Program-made: the position numbers and the translations under genes
Part shown: piece by piece, positions 45,600 to 56,095 of the stretch
Numbering within the stretch: position 1 is the first letter of the stretch
How the letters are laid out: each line of letters starts with the position of its first letter
The notes under the pieces: generated by a model
Told to the model about the DNA's origin: nothing
Seen by the model: the letters and a program-made list of their open reading frames with translations, nothing else
Databases searched by the model: none
Assembly: GCA_947095585.1 (NCBI GenBank)
Contig: OX352762.1
Location: 91,197,749-91,261,748 of the forward strand
DNA: 64,000 nucleotides
Origin: Nephrocerus scutellatus
Lineage: Eukaryota; Arthropoda; Insecta; Diptera; Pipunculidae
Reading direction: 5' to 3'

Positions 45600-45810
45600 T
45601 TTTGCACTTTACAAATTTCACCTAAATGCTATATTTTTTGAGTTATTTGCAAAAACTCAAAAAGCTGTCTGAGTAAACTGTCAATTCCGGTTGTCAGATT
45701 TCCGTCAAAATCATCCGGCACCTCACGATTTATGTAGAAAGCTTAAATATGAATTTTCATCACGATAATTTCAGCCGTCTGGGCTGTAGAGTGGACACAG
45801 ACAGACAGAC
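45600..45810 (-). repeat. Dispersed repeat Q, copy 2
   Basis: In reverse complement: GTCCACTCTACAGCCCAGAC, GAAAATTCATATTTAAGCTT, GACAGTTTACTCAGACAG and GCAAATAACTCAAAAAATATAGCA, in the same order as at 26025-26220. A (CAGA)n run ends it at about 45800-45814. Confidence 0.65.
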
Positions 45811-45814
45811 AGAC

Positions 45815-46679
45815 AAAGATTTTTTTTTATTTTCGCTTTTTCTGACTCAGGAGATACGGTAATGGGTAAATCTGCAAAAATCCCGAGTTCGAAAATTTTC
45901 ATGATTACTATACTTCCTTTTACTATGTAAAAGAAAGTAAAAAGCGTGACAGAATGACATATAAACCGACAGAAAGACAGAAAGACACACAGACAGAGGG
46001 GCAAGTTAATAAAAACGCATTTAATTAGGATTCACCGATGCAAGTACCATTCATGGATACTGGCGGAAGACATACATAGGGTACAGCACAACACACCAGA
46101 GTTGAAACCGACACATAACTCAGTAGCAAAGTTTAACTATAAAGTCGTAGTTAATGAAGTTCTCGAAAGTTTTAATGAGACCCATGTCGGAGTACTGACG
46201 ACCGGTTGCGAAGTTGACGCGAAAAGCATGCTGCGTTGATATCCGCGACCCGCCAGTTTGAATAAACTCTTTAACAACAAAACCGCGATGCTCTCCAGAC
46301 AAAGCTATGCAGGACCCTGAGGAAGCATAGCGAACTGTTATATCTTCCAGAAAAGTTGTAAGACTCTCTCGCGTTTTCATCTATTTTACTGGGAACGCTA
46401 GAGTTAAAGCAGAATTTTGCTAACCACCAAAGCCTCGGAAATACATATGCAGGCTCATTGTTTTATACAATCACAAGTTTGTATTTATGATTAAGTTGAG
46501 AGACTATAGAAGGGCCCCATCGTACCACCTAATCAATCGGAATTTGATTAATTTGTCAGCGTTAGACAGTCTTTGCTTGAACTTCTATTTTAATGCAGAA
46601 TTTGTAGAAAAAAATATCCTCAAAAGTTTGTCTTTATCTTTTCTACTTTTTTGCAAAATGGTAAAGTTGATATGAAGAT
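45815..46679. other. No supportable gene
   Basis: Contains CAGA/AGAC-rich simple sequence near 45965-45997. The open frame 46380-46120 (minus) is without motif. Confidence 0.4.
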
Positions 46680-46782
46680 GTTGATGCCGAATTGGATGAC
46701 ATTACATCGGCTTAAAATCCGGAACGGTGGAGAGATTTTTTCGGGAGCGGATTACTGTCGTAGAGCCAAAATGATGACAGTT
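46680..46782 (+). mobile_element. 3' end of a LINE family C copy
   Basis: GATGCCGAATTGGATGACAT, GGTGGAGAGATTTTTTCGGG and GTCGTAGAGCCAAAATGATG match 14920-15025. Ends in ATGATG. Confidence 0.65.
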
Positions 46783-47755
46783 GATGTGAGTTTATTGGTC
46801 GAATAATAATAATTGACCACAAACCGAGATGCACTCTTGTTGATTGATTCAAAAACAATCAAACTCCAAGCAAACCTTCTAAGCTAACTTCATAGTTTCA
46901 TTTCCAACGCAAATTTATTAGCCATTCATAATGCATATTTCTAGAAATTTTGAAACTCCAACAACAAATTCATTAAAGTTCCATTTTAAATTTTCTGATT
47001 GCGCTCGACAAGCACTTCACTTAAGCGGAGTGGAATAGAGTAGGATATTTCAATTTGGTCGCACACAGTCTTTCCTTTTAAGTTTAATTATATAATTAAG
47101 CTGAATCAGAAGTAGAAGTCAAACAACAAGAATTCGACATTTCAAGTTCCAAAAAAAAAATAGCACAAAACGTCCGTTTGATTGGGTACACACACACAAT
47201 CAACCTTTTGAGTACAGTCGGGTACTTTGTACTTAAAAAAAATAAAAGAAAATTAATTTCAATTACAATTTCCTAATTTAGATAAATTTTATGAAGAAGT
47301 TGCAAACCAACAGGCTGTAAGACATAGCTAACCACTGCCGCCATCCAAGGCACGACTGACATCAATCATAGACCGAACTGGTCACGCTCTGAAACAAAAT
47401 CTTTGCCGTTTAAAAAAGACACAACAAGAGCACAAACTTTCAATTAGGTTGTGGATGAAGGAGAAGAACTATCTAAACTAAGCAATTATTTTTCATTTTA
47501 AAATTTAAAAAGTCAAGTGACACTGAAAGATGAAGCGTCAAGTCAGACAATTTTTAGAGCAGTATATTACGACGCTTGGATTGCAATTCTCACACTTCAC
47601 CGATAGCATTTTTACTCTTCATCGGGAGACATCTGGATATTATTTTCGGAAGAGGCAAACATGAACGATAAACAAAAGAAAAAATGAAATTGAAGAGGAA
47701 CATTTCTTATTTAGTAATGAGGGAGACATTAGTAAATCCATCAAAATCAAATGGA
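46783..47755. other. No supportable gene
   Basis: Nothing recognisable beyond short A runs. Confidence 0.45.
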
Positions 47756-48194
47756 AAAAAACAACCCATAAAAATTTAAATTTTTCATGTAAATTCTCTA
47801 ATAACTAAAAGTATACAGAATTCCACTATAAATTGCTGATATATAAAAACACATACGAAGAATATGCAATCCAACAACAAAACATCCCCAATCGTAAGGC
47901 AAGCAGCGCTGCTCATAGCGCACAACGCACACAGAACTCAGTCATTATACAGTGGAGTACCGATTAATCGGGATGAATGTGACGGAAAATCGAATACCAC
48001 GGATGAACGAGTAAATTTACCATGAACAAAAAATAATCAAAATTCAACAAAAAATAGTTTATTATGGCATATATAATAAGGAAATATAATATATGGCAAA
48101 GGAAGAAAAACTTAAGAAAATAAATAAAAAAAAAAAAAAAAAAAAAAATAAGAAAATTCATTAGGAATTCAAAATATACACATATAATAAACAT

Positions 48195-48835
48195 TTAAAT
48201 CGGAATTAAGGAAGCTCTGACCAAGTCAGGAGTGGAATCCTTCCTTACGCAATGGATCGTATCCATGCTCGGCAGCAGGAATATACATGCCAATCTTGGC
48301 AGCTATAATATTACCAAACGAGTCGACAGAAGCACTCCTCAAGGAGGGCAGTGTATAAGGGGTCGGAAAATTAAATTAGAGGAGGATGACAGCTGCATGA
48401 GAAGCGAAGGGAAACCCCGTGGCATCTTCTCAACGACTGCGGAGCAACGATCCTCCAGAGGAGCGACCAGCTGGGAACTCACGCATTCTCCGAGCTTGAA
48501 CGTCATTCATTAGAAACTCTCCATATTATTAGGTTCCTAAAGGCCATTGGCATGGAGGGAGTGCTCTAGGGTTGGGCAGGCACCGTCCCTAAAGCGTTAG
48601 TCGGGGGGTGGGGGGGGCAATAGATCCACAAGGGTCGCAGTGCCATTGATTTTACCCCCATACCATCATCATCATCATCATGTTCTCATACCTGAACGCT
48701 AAAGGCTGGATTTATAACCATGTCCTTATCCATGCTAGACCCCGAGTTTTGTGGCAACAAAATGGCGCATACTAGCGCTAATTGAGGACCTCGCAAGCAC
48801 AGCGTGGACCACCACTCTACCTACCTACATATATC
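48195..48835 (+). mobile_element. Non-LTR RT fragment inserted in the Tigger-like element
   Basis: EALTKSGVESFLTQWIVSML and GSYNITKRVDRSTPQGG (about 48205-48350) match the segment leading to the TPQGG motif of Jockey/R1/LOA-type RTs. The catalytic palm after TPQGG is absent. The rest, to about 48835, is non-coding: a G-run near 48603-48618, a CATCATCATCATCATCATG run at 48663-48682 and unassigned sequence. It may be a composite. Confidence 0.55.
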
Positions 48836-48869
48836 TTTACTTTTTTTTAATTTAGTTTTTTCTAATGCC

Positions 48870-50870
48870 ATCAACTTGCATTTTGTCTTGAAGCGTTAAT
48901 TCAGGTAGGTCAAAGTGCTCTAAGAAATCCAGAAGGGTACTTCTTGAGTTAATAGCCCCATCTAATGTTAATTTTCTGTCCGCTTCTTCAAAATCATTTG
49001 AATTTGATTCATCCACCTCAGGTTCAAAATATCCACAATATCGTCTTCAGATAAAATAGCAAATGTTAGAATGTTCTCATCGGAATCCATCCAATTTCTG
49101 ATTGCATCTTCATTAAAAACTTGCATAATTTACGCTACTTTGTCAGGGTTATCTTCAGCTGATAAAATAGATTGCAAAGGTAAATTTTGCCAAACATTTT
49201 TTAAAACTTCAGATGTTGCAATAGTCGAGATTGCAGTTTTAATGTTTAGAGATTTGCAAAACTCTTGTCGGCTTTCTGAGCTTACTAATTTTCGCAGAAT
49301 TTCTTTGCGGTAATGACTCTTTAAGCTCCGTATGACACCCAGATCCAATGGCTGGATCAAAGATGTGTAGTTTGGCGGTAGATATCTCACAATAATATTA
49401 TGGCGATTGAAATTTCTACATCTGGGTGAGCTGGGCAGTTATCTTAGAGTAATAAAACTTTTCATGATAAGTATTCTTCAAATGCTCTCTCACTTCCTAT
49501 ACAAGTTTTGATTGAAACACTCAAGAAAAAGTTGTTGGGTTGCCTAAGCCCTCTTGTTGGCCTTATAAATGACAGGAAGCTCTCTGATGTTTTTCAATGC
49601 TCTTGGGTGGATACTTTTACCAATTACCATCAATTTGCATTTGTGAGTCCCTGCCGCATTGGAGCAAACTATCACAGTGCACCGTTCCTAGGATTCTTTG
49701 TAGCCCTCTATTGAATTTTCTTCTCTACACGCCAAAGTATTTGGTGGTAAACTCTTCCAAAATAGGCATTATATATTTTCTCATTTGTATTCCTCTTTTA
49801 AAATTCTCTATATTAACTTCGCGTGCCGTGTGTTTGTTTATTTGTTTGTCGTGGAATCTTGCGATAACTTTTTAACCCACTTCCCAAAGTCAGATTTCAT
49901 TGAAAAATTGATGGACAAAATTTTTTGTAAAATTTTTGGTGTAAACGGGCCCTGAGGACCAAGGGGTGCCCATATAATTTTTTTTTAAATTAGCCTGATT
50001 TTTTTCAAATTTAAAACATATGAGTATCTCCGATGGACAAAACTTTTGTAAAATTTTTGGAACCCTGAGGCCCGATAGGTGCCCATATAAATTTTTTAAA
50101 AATTAGCCCGATTTTCTTCAAAATTTTAAACATATGGTTATCTCCGATGGACAAAACTTTTTGTAAAACTTTTGGAGTGAACGGGCCTGAGGGTGATTTT
50201 CTTCAAATTTTTAACACATTTCTATTTCCGATGACAACACTTCCTATTGAAATTTTTAAGTGATCGGGCCCCAAGGTCGTTGGCTCCCATAAAAAATTTT
50301 TACACTTGTGTATCTCCGGTGACAACAGTTTTTGTAAACATTTTGAAGTAAAAGGGCTCTAATATTAATTTTTTCTAAATTACCCGGTTCAAACTTAGCA
50401 CACATATGTATCTCCTTTTAGAGAATTTACATGAAAAATTTTATGGGTTGTTTTTTTTATTAACTCAACTAGTTCTTAACTAAAAGCGTAGCGGAAACAT
50501 AATCAGCCGATTGTTTTTCGCCTGAACGTTTAAGGCTGTGAATTTCGTGACGGTTTTTAAAATTTCTCAGTCAGCCAGGTAAATACACACATCCAGAATC
50601 TTGACCCAACTTAACGTAAAAATACTTTGCCTTTTCCACAATCATTTCGCCAGAAAGTCTCTGAATCTTTGTTGACGTCCCGTTCATACGTTGCACTTGT
50701 CCACTTTTGGGTTCTCAGCATTCTTTGGTTTTTTACGGTTTCTGCAAACCTTTGATGGATTTACTTTCAGCAAAAAACTTTAAGATCATGTCCTTATTTT
50801 TAAGCAGGTCATACATACACTTTCATGATCGTTAATTAAATCAACTTTTTGACAAGACTTTTATTTGCTT
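48870..50870 (-). pseudogene. Tigger/pogo-like (CENP-B-type HTH + DDE) transposase pseudogene
   Basis: From the 5' end on the minus strand: KNKDMILKFFAESKSIKGLQ, then SGEMIVEKAKYFYVKLGQD and NFKNRHEIHSLKRSGEKQSA (50700-50500), matching the second, CENP-B-like, DNA-binding domain. After the nested repeat come an IHPRALKNIRELPVIYKANK-like stretch (about 49590-49540), DNCPAHPDV with the second catalytic Asp (about 49440), and PNYTSLIQPLDLGVIRSLKS (49375-49316) with the last Asp of the DDE triad. The ORF 49390-49130 is the longest open piece; a C-terminal acidic tail follows. Many stops and frameshifts. Confidence 0.75.
49795..50470 (-). repeat. Repeat R copy inside the Tigger-like transposase
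   Basis: In reverse complement it starts ACAACCCATAAAATTTTTCA and GTAAATTCTCTAA, has four tandem modules (each with TTTGAAGAAAATCGGG or a variant, AATTTATATGGGCACC and ACGGGCCTCAGG-like variants), and ends GGGTTAAAAAGTTATCGCAA, a CCACGACAAACAAAT segment and GTTAATATAGAGAATTTTAA. It divides the HTH part of the transposase from the DDE part. Confidence 0.75.
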
Positions 50871-51300
50871 TTTATATGAAGAGGACACTCGCCCGATACA
50901 AGTTCATTTTAACGATGCGCACCGTGTATCTATTGCGAACAATATGATGAAACAATTATAAATTTTTCAATTATCGAATTTCAGTTTATTTTAAACTTCC
51001 CGGTTGATAAGGCATACCGGTTAATTGGACCCCAGTTAATCGGTACTCCACGTAGTATGAAATGATCTGATACCGCTATATGGGAAAAACAATTTGTATG
51101 GGAGCCCCCCGCCCCGCGGCCCGATCACTATCAAATTTTAATAGAACATATTGTCACCGGAAATATACATGTGTGCAAAATTTCAATAAAATCGGGCCTT
51201 GGGAAGTGGGTGAAAAATTGATCACAAGAACTGACCAGCCGACCAGCTAGCCAATCCGCCAGTCACGGGTACGCGAAGTTAATAAAGAGAATTTAAAAAT

Positions 51301-52780
51301 GAAAATATATAAACTTGGCTGCACATCCACCAGATACGCCATCTGAGCAACTGCTAGCTGTTGGCTGCTTGTTTGACTGCTAGAAAAGACATGGGCATCA
51401 TAAATCTTAAGACTGAAATTAATTTCTAATTTCTGTTATGGTGGTCTGTCGTAGGCGTCTTAGTTCAATTAGTTGACAATGGCCAATTGTACGCACAATT
51501 GATGTTTATAACTGCATGTACATTAGGATTAATTCACATAACATACGCGCTTGAGGAGACGATATCTATGGTATCACACGACAATCCACAGAATTAATTC
51601 TATCCAAGTGATATAATGTCATACTTTATTGTTCCGTGTTCAGCGGCGGTCATCAGAGAATCTGTGTGCTATGCATGTCTGTGAATTGTTGTTTTCTTAC
51701 TCCCTTATTCTCAATCGATATTAATTGCTTTTCAATAACTTAACCATTGACAGTTTACATATGAAATTTAAAGTTGACCACCTAAGCAGTATCAAACAGG
51801 GGGGAATTGTTTTAGGGACTATAATAAATCGATCAATGTGTGTCTTACATGACAGGGAAGTTCTCTAAACTACGAGTATTAATTTCAATTTTAATGGATT
51901 TTCAATTCTGCATACATCTAAGAACACCTATGCTCTAGTCCATTCTTCTTCGAAAAGAGCAATGAAATTAAATGCAAATCGCCTTTATCGGAAATGAGTT
52001 TCCTTATGTGTACATGTGTAGGTATGTGTGTGCAAACACTGAATTATATCTGGATTGATGTACAAAACAGAGTATATCTGCTGTTTAAGTTCATATGGTT
52101 CTTAGGTTATTTGCTTAAATCAATTCAGACAGACACAGTATGATTACAAGTGTTTCTTTGTATTAATTCCTGGAATTTCCTTGTGTAAATTGACTGATTT
52201 GTTTATGCTTCTCCCGCATTACAATAAACCTCAAAGTCATTAAAGCTATCGTGATGGTTTTTCACATTGATTTCTTTGCTATACTGCTGGTTCCGTTTTT
52301 TAATAAAAAGATAAAATTCTACCAAAATACTAAAGTGTACATGTCCATATTTTATTCTAAAAAGTAAGTACTCAAAGAAACTACAAAAATGAAGCTAGGT
52401 AAACTTCCTGCCTCTCTTGGAATACAGGTGTTATGCATACTTGCCCGAAAGCAGCCATAGAAGCCATTGTCAGGCGTTCATGTCTCCATATCTTGTTGAA
52501 GGAGACTGTTGCATTATGTGATATTAATCTGCAGCTGAAATATGAGTTGTACTTATGCTCTTATAATGACAACTCATATGGCAACGCTACTTAACTTGAT
52601 CCTTATAATAGATATACATACATAAGAGAGTACCGTATCTATGTATAGCTTCGTAAAAATATGCTGGGCGGGAATGATGGTGATGATGATTCCTAGGAAA
52701 AAACCAATCGATTTATCCTACAACTACTGAGGAGTAAATCCAGGGCTTAGACACAAAGTCAAAAGAGTAATTATAATGTA
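51301..52780. other. No supportable gene
   Basis: AT-rich with short TGTG/CACA tracts; nothing recognisable. Confidence 0.45.
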
Positions 52781-52782
52781 CT

Positions 52783-52855
52783 AGATGACCCGACAGACGT
52801 TGTCCTGTCCAACTTGTGAATTTGTGAAAAGCTATTTAAAATGTTAAATCACAAT
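52783..52855 (+). repeat. 5' end of a CTAG-GACCC type dispersed repeat
   Basis: CTAGATGACCCGACAGACGT and TGTCCTGTC resemble the start of a repeat type I recall from many insect genomes, (CTAG)xTGACCCGGCAGACGTTGT. Repeat R follows directly. Confidence 0.45.
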
Positions 52856-52857
52856 AA

Positions 52858-53145
52858 AAAAAAACAACCCATAAAAATTAAAAATTTTCGTGGAAATTCT
52901 CTAATCGGAAATACACAATGTGCAGTTTGAATAAAATCGGGTAAATTTTTTAAAATTTTTGTTAGAGAGCCCCTCGACCCCGGGGCCATTTCACTACCAA
53001 ATTTTTACGAAAAGTGTTGTCCATCGGAGATACACGTGCGTATAAAATTTGAAGAAAATCGGGTAAATTTTTTTAAAAATTAGTATGGGAGCCCCCCGAC
53101 CCCGAGGCCCGACGTGCCCAAATTTTAATAGAAAGTATTGTCATT
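52858..53145 (+). repeat. Repeat R, 5' part
   Basis: ACAACCCATAAAAATT and TTTTCGTGGAAATTCTCTAATCGG, followed by two modules (AATAAAATCGGGTAAATTTT, AGAGCCCCTCGACCCC, then TTTGAAGAAAATCGGGTAAA, GGGAGCCCCCCGACCC). It breaks off after AATAGAAAGTATTGTCA. Confidence 0.7.
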
Positions 53146-53378
53146 GTGTTTTATTCACAGTTCGATTTCGATTGTAATGTCTAGTAATCGAAACAAATCA
53201 TTTGTTTGTTCTGATTGTTTGCTTAAACATCACTGTTTCGTTCATTGCAATGCTTTATGATATAAGACAATTTTGTAAGTAAAACTGCTTTATCGGCGGT
53301 TAGGAGAAAATTTGGTACGGTATACAAAAAAAAAAGTTTGGGTTGCGATTTTGAGTCACATTATTGTGTTACATTTTG

Positions 53379-54125
53379 AAATTTTGGGAACTAAGTCATT
53401 TCTCAACCGATTTGTATGAAATTCGGTATGGTCTTTTGAGGGTCTTTTAGAGGAGTCTTTTAAAGGTCTTTGTGGGTCTTTTGGAGGTCCTTTGAGGTTT
53501 TTTTGGGGTCTTTTGAGGTTCTCTTGAGTATTTTGGGGAATCTTTTGAGGGTCTTTTGGGGGTACTTTTGGGGTATTTTGGAGGTCTTTTGGGAGTCTTT
53601 TGAAGGTTATGTGAGGGTATTTTGGGGGTCTTTTGGTGGTCTTTTGGTGGTCTTTTGGGGGTCTTGTGAGGGTCCTTTTGGGGTTTTGGTGCCTTTTTGA
53701 AGGTCTTTTGGGGTATTTTGTGGAGTCTTTTGAGGGTCTTTTGGGGGTCTTTTGGAAGTCCTTTGACGGTCTTTTGGGGGTCTTTTCAGGGAGTTTTGGG
53801 GGTATTTTGGATGCTCTTTTAGGGTCTTTAGGGCTCTTTTGAGGGCCTTTTGGAGGTCCTTAGAGGATCTTTTTAGGGCCTTTTTGGGGCATTTTTTGGG
53901 TATTTTGGGGAGTCTTATGAGGGTCTTTTGGGGGTATATTGGGTAGTCTTATGAGGGTCTTTGATGGGTCTTTTTGGGGTTTTTTGAGGATCTTTTTGGG
54001 GGACCCTTAATGATTTAGGAGGTGGGGGTCTTTTATGATTCTTTAAGGGACTTTCGGAGGTACTTTTATGATTCTTTTGGGGGTATTAGGGGTCTTTTGG
54101 GGTCTTTTTAAGATCTTTTTGCACA
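53379..54125. repeat. Degenerate G-rich minisatellite, GGGGGTCTTTT-like, with leader
   Basis: After the leader AACTAAGTCATTT and GTATGAAATTCGGTA shared with 15400-15460, units of 11-12 bp (GGGTCTTTTGGG and variants) run for about 680 bp. The two open frames here (53470-53700, 53633-53842) are Phe/Trp/Gly-rich readings of the repeat and are not genes. Runs of three to five G every 11-12 bp could favour G-quadruplexes. Confidence 0.8.
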
Positions 54126-54269
54126 CAACATCAAAGATGTTTCACTTCAATTTCGCATAAAGTTAAACGCACTTTTTTTCTGTTTTTGTTTTCTTTTGTT
54201 GTCTGGCTCGTAAGCAAACAACGCTGATGCTTTTCTGACACTGGAATAGGCAACATAATGCCACAAATT

Positions 54270-55446
54270 TGGTTAAAGTAAAGTTGTTGCACTCGATATT
54301 TCCAAGGCATTTGACAGAGTCTGGCATCAAGCTCTTTTGTCGAAAATGAATGCTTATGGAATTAATAACACCCTGCTCAATTGGACTAGTAACTACCTTT
54401 CTGACCGTTCAATCCAGGTCGTATTGGACGGATTCAAATCCAATGTTCATCGCATAAACGCCGGTGTTCCTCAAGGCTCTGTTTTATCTCCGACACTCTT
54501 TCTAATTTTCATTAATGATCTCCTATCCACCACCTCTAATCCAATCCATTCTTTCGCTGATGACAGTACTCTTAGCTTTTCATATGACTTCACGCTTTCT
54601 GCACGACCCTCTTTGTTACAAGTGGAACTTGAACAACAACGTATGTTAAGCACGTTAAATTCTGACCTTGACAGCATAACAAGGGGGGGACTACATAATA
54701 GAGTTGAATTTAACGCTTCTAAAACCCAATGCTGACTTCTGTCGTCTAAGCGTAATTTAAACCCCCATCCTTTATCCATGATTGGTTCTTGCATCAAAGA
54801 CTCTGAAAAGCTCTCAATTCTCGGTATGTGCGTCAACAACAAGCTTCATATTTCATATCATCACAACATATTTGCCATCGCCAAAAATGCTACGAGATGT
54901 TTAGGTTTCCTAAAACGGTGCAAGATGTACTTCACTCCTTAAGCTACTGGCTACTATTTACGAGGCGTATATTCGCCCTAAACTCGAATACAATTGTATT
55001 GTCTGGGCAGGTGCCCCCAAGACTACATTGCATCTACTAGACAGAGTTCAGAACCGCGCGTTAAAACTTTTTTGTGACGTTCATATCGCGAAAACAATCG
55101 AATCGCTTTAACATCGTAGGAATGTTTCCTGCCTGTCACTGTTTTATCGCTTTTTCCACAAGCGGTAATACCCGTGCGTCAACTCGAGCTCACGGGTCTA
55201 CTATTAAGCCTACCTTCGGACGTACTAACCAATTCAGCGATTCCTTCTTTAGCCGCACGATTGTTATATGGAATGATTTGCCTGATTCTGTGTTTCCGCA
55301 TTTTAATGATCTGCAATCGTTTAAGACTCGCGTGCATAGACATCTCATCTTTTCCTCTCCCTAATTTTCTAACGCCCACGCTGTGCTAAGCATTATAAGG
55401 GTGCAAACCCCTTTAGCATGTGGACATTATAAAAACAAAAAAAAAA

Positions 55447-55480
<34 letters not shown>
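54270..55480 (+). mobile_element. LINE family E (Jockey/CR1-like), 5'-truncated, poly(A)-tailed
   Basis: 5' truncation inside the RT; 3' end with TAAGCATTATAAGGGTGCAA and then a poly-A run (about 55438-55480). The coding part is relatively well preserved. Three or four other fragments of the family are at 8166-8600, 8630-8900, 17956-18070 and 43855-43920; they are older. Poly(A) rather than simple-repeat tails separates this family from families A, B and C. Confidence 0.8.
54280..55365 (+). pseudogene. RT and C-terminal domain of LINE family E
   Basis: It opens with VALDISKAFDRVWHQALLSK (the first catalytic Asp region of the RT), then INAGVPQGSVLSPTLFLIFI and SFADDSTLSFS, the catalytic FADD box. 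So the RT palm is intact in sequence from the second motif on. A TGA follows KTQC at 54733, and the frame continues downstream with EAYIRPKLEYNCIVWAGAPK (another frame, after a frameshift near 54900-54950), LLDRVQNRALKLFCDVHIAK and a stop at 55110. The last segment (55200-55362) has FGRTNQFSDSFFSRT and LPDSVFPHFNDLQSFKTRVH. Inactive because of the stops and 5' truncation. Confidence 0.75.
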
Positions 55481-55484
55481 ACTG

Positions 55485-55760
55485 ATTTGTTTATTGTAAT
55501 TGCGAATGCAAATCGCAGCCGAAGCTGGAAGCACTTATAGTCTAATGGCATGTCGTTCGGAATCATGGGTATGCATTGACAAATCTCTAAAGAAGTGCAA
55601 ATGGATCAGCTGTCAAATAATATTTGCGCAGATAGCACCAACTATTAGAATCTATTGGAATAGAAAGAAATAACGGCTCTTGTTGTAGGTACAGATCGCG
55701 AATCAACACAAATTTAATTTTATTTTAATTGCGTCTTTCCAGAGTTTTCATTACACCTAA
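55485..55760. other. Unassigned
   Basis: No gene or repeat recognised. Might be the middle of the dispersed repeat whose possible ends are at 52783 and 56095. Confidence 0.35.
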
Positions 55761-55764
55761 AACA

Positions 55765-56095
55765 TTCAATTGAGTTATTTCCTCAAAAAATATCCTGTAT
55801 CGAAATTTTTCTGAATTTTCTCCGGGACCATAGCGAACAAAACAAAAACTGAATTACGCAAATCCATCGTTCGAATCGTGAGATATGGTCGCGGTTAATA
55901 CAAAAACCCTTTGGAAAACAGCTCTATCAGTTTTTTCCGGATTTTTGGGCAGCTTTTCTAACTTTTTTTTCAACATAAACCTTATTCGGACTATGGCGCG
56001 AACATTTTAAAATAAAAATGAGCCAAATCGGTCCAGCCGATCTCAGGTGATGCGGTTACCAATGAACAGCATTTTTATATAAATAGATAACAAAA
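55765..56095 (+). repeat. 3' end of a dispersed repeat (AAATCGGTCCAGCCG type)
   Basis: TTTTTTCCGGATTTTTGGGC, AACATAAACCTTATTCGGAC and AAATCGGTCCAGCCGATCTC, then TGATGCGGTTACCAATGAAC and TTTTTATATAAATAGAT. In repeats of this type I recall from insects, AAATCGGTCCAGCCG plus an AT-rich end with TATAxATAGAT is the terminal part. Possible partner of 52783-52855. Confidence 0.45.

Larger units (their letters stand above)
47950..51052 (-). mobile_element. Tigger/pogo-like transposon, degenerate, with nested insertions
   Basis: Left TIR (47950) reads CAGTGGAGTACCGATTAATC; the right end in reverse complement (from 51052) reads CGTGGAGTACCGATTAACTG. Both are flanked by TA (47948-47949, 51053-51054). 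The transposase lies on the minus strand and is interrupted by repeat R (49795-50470) and, in the 3' part, by a non-LTR fragment (48195-48835). A poly-A run lies at about 48126-48148. Confidence 0.8.
47757..51300 (+). repeat. Repeat R copy split by a Tigger-like element
   Basis: The left part (47757-47949) starts ACAACCCATAAAAATT and TTTTTCATGTAAATTCTCTA and runs to GCACACAGAACTCAGTCATTATA. The right part (51053-51300) resumes GTATGAAATGATCTGATACC, then GTATGGGAGCCCCCCG, CGGAAATATACATGTGTGCA, GAAGTGGGTGAAAAATTGAT and GTTAATAAAGAGAATTTAAA. The two ends form inverted repeats (TTTTTCATGTAAATTCTCTA against the complement of AGAGAATTTAAAAATGAAAA), which suggests a DNA-transposon-like, non-coding family. 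Confidence 0.7.

Noticed and set aside
53470..53842. Two overlapping open frames rich in Phe, Trp and Gly
   Set aside because: They are translations of an 11-12-bp G-rich minisatellite; repeats without stops give open frames by chance.
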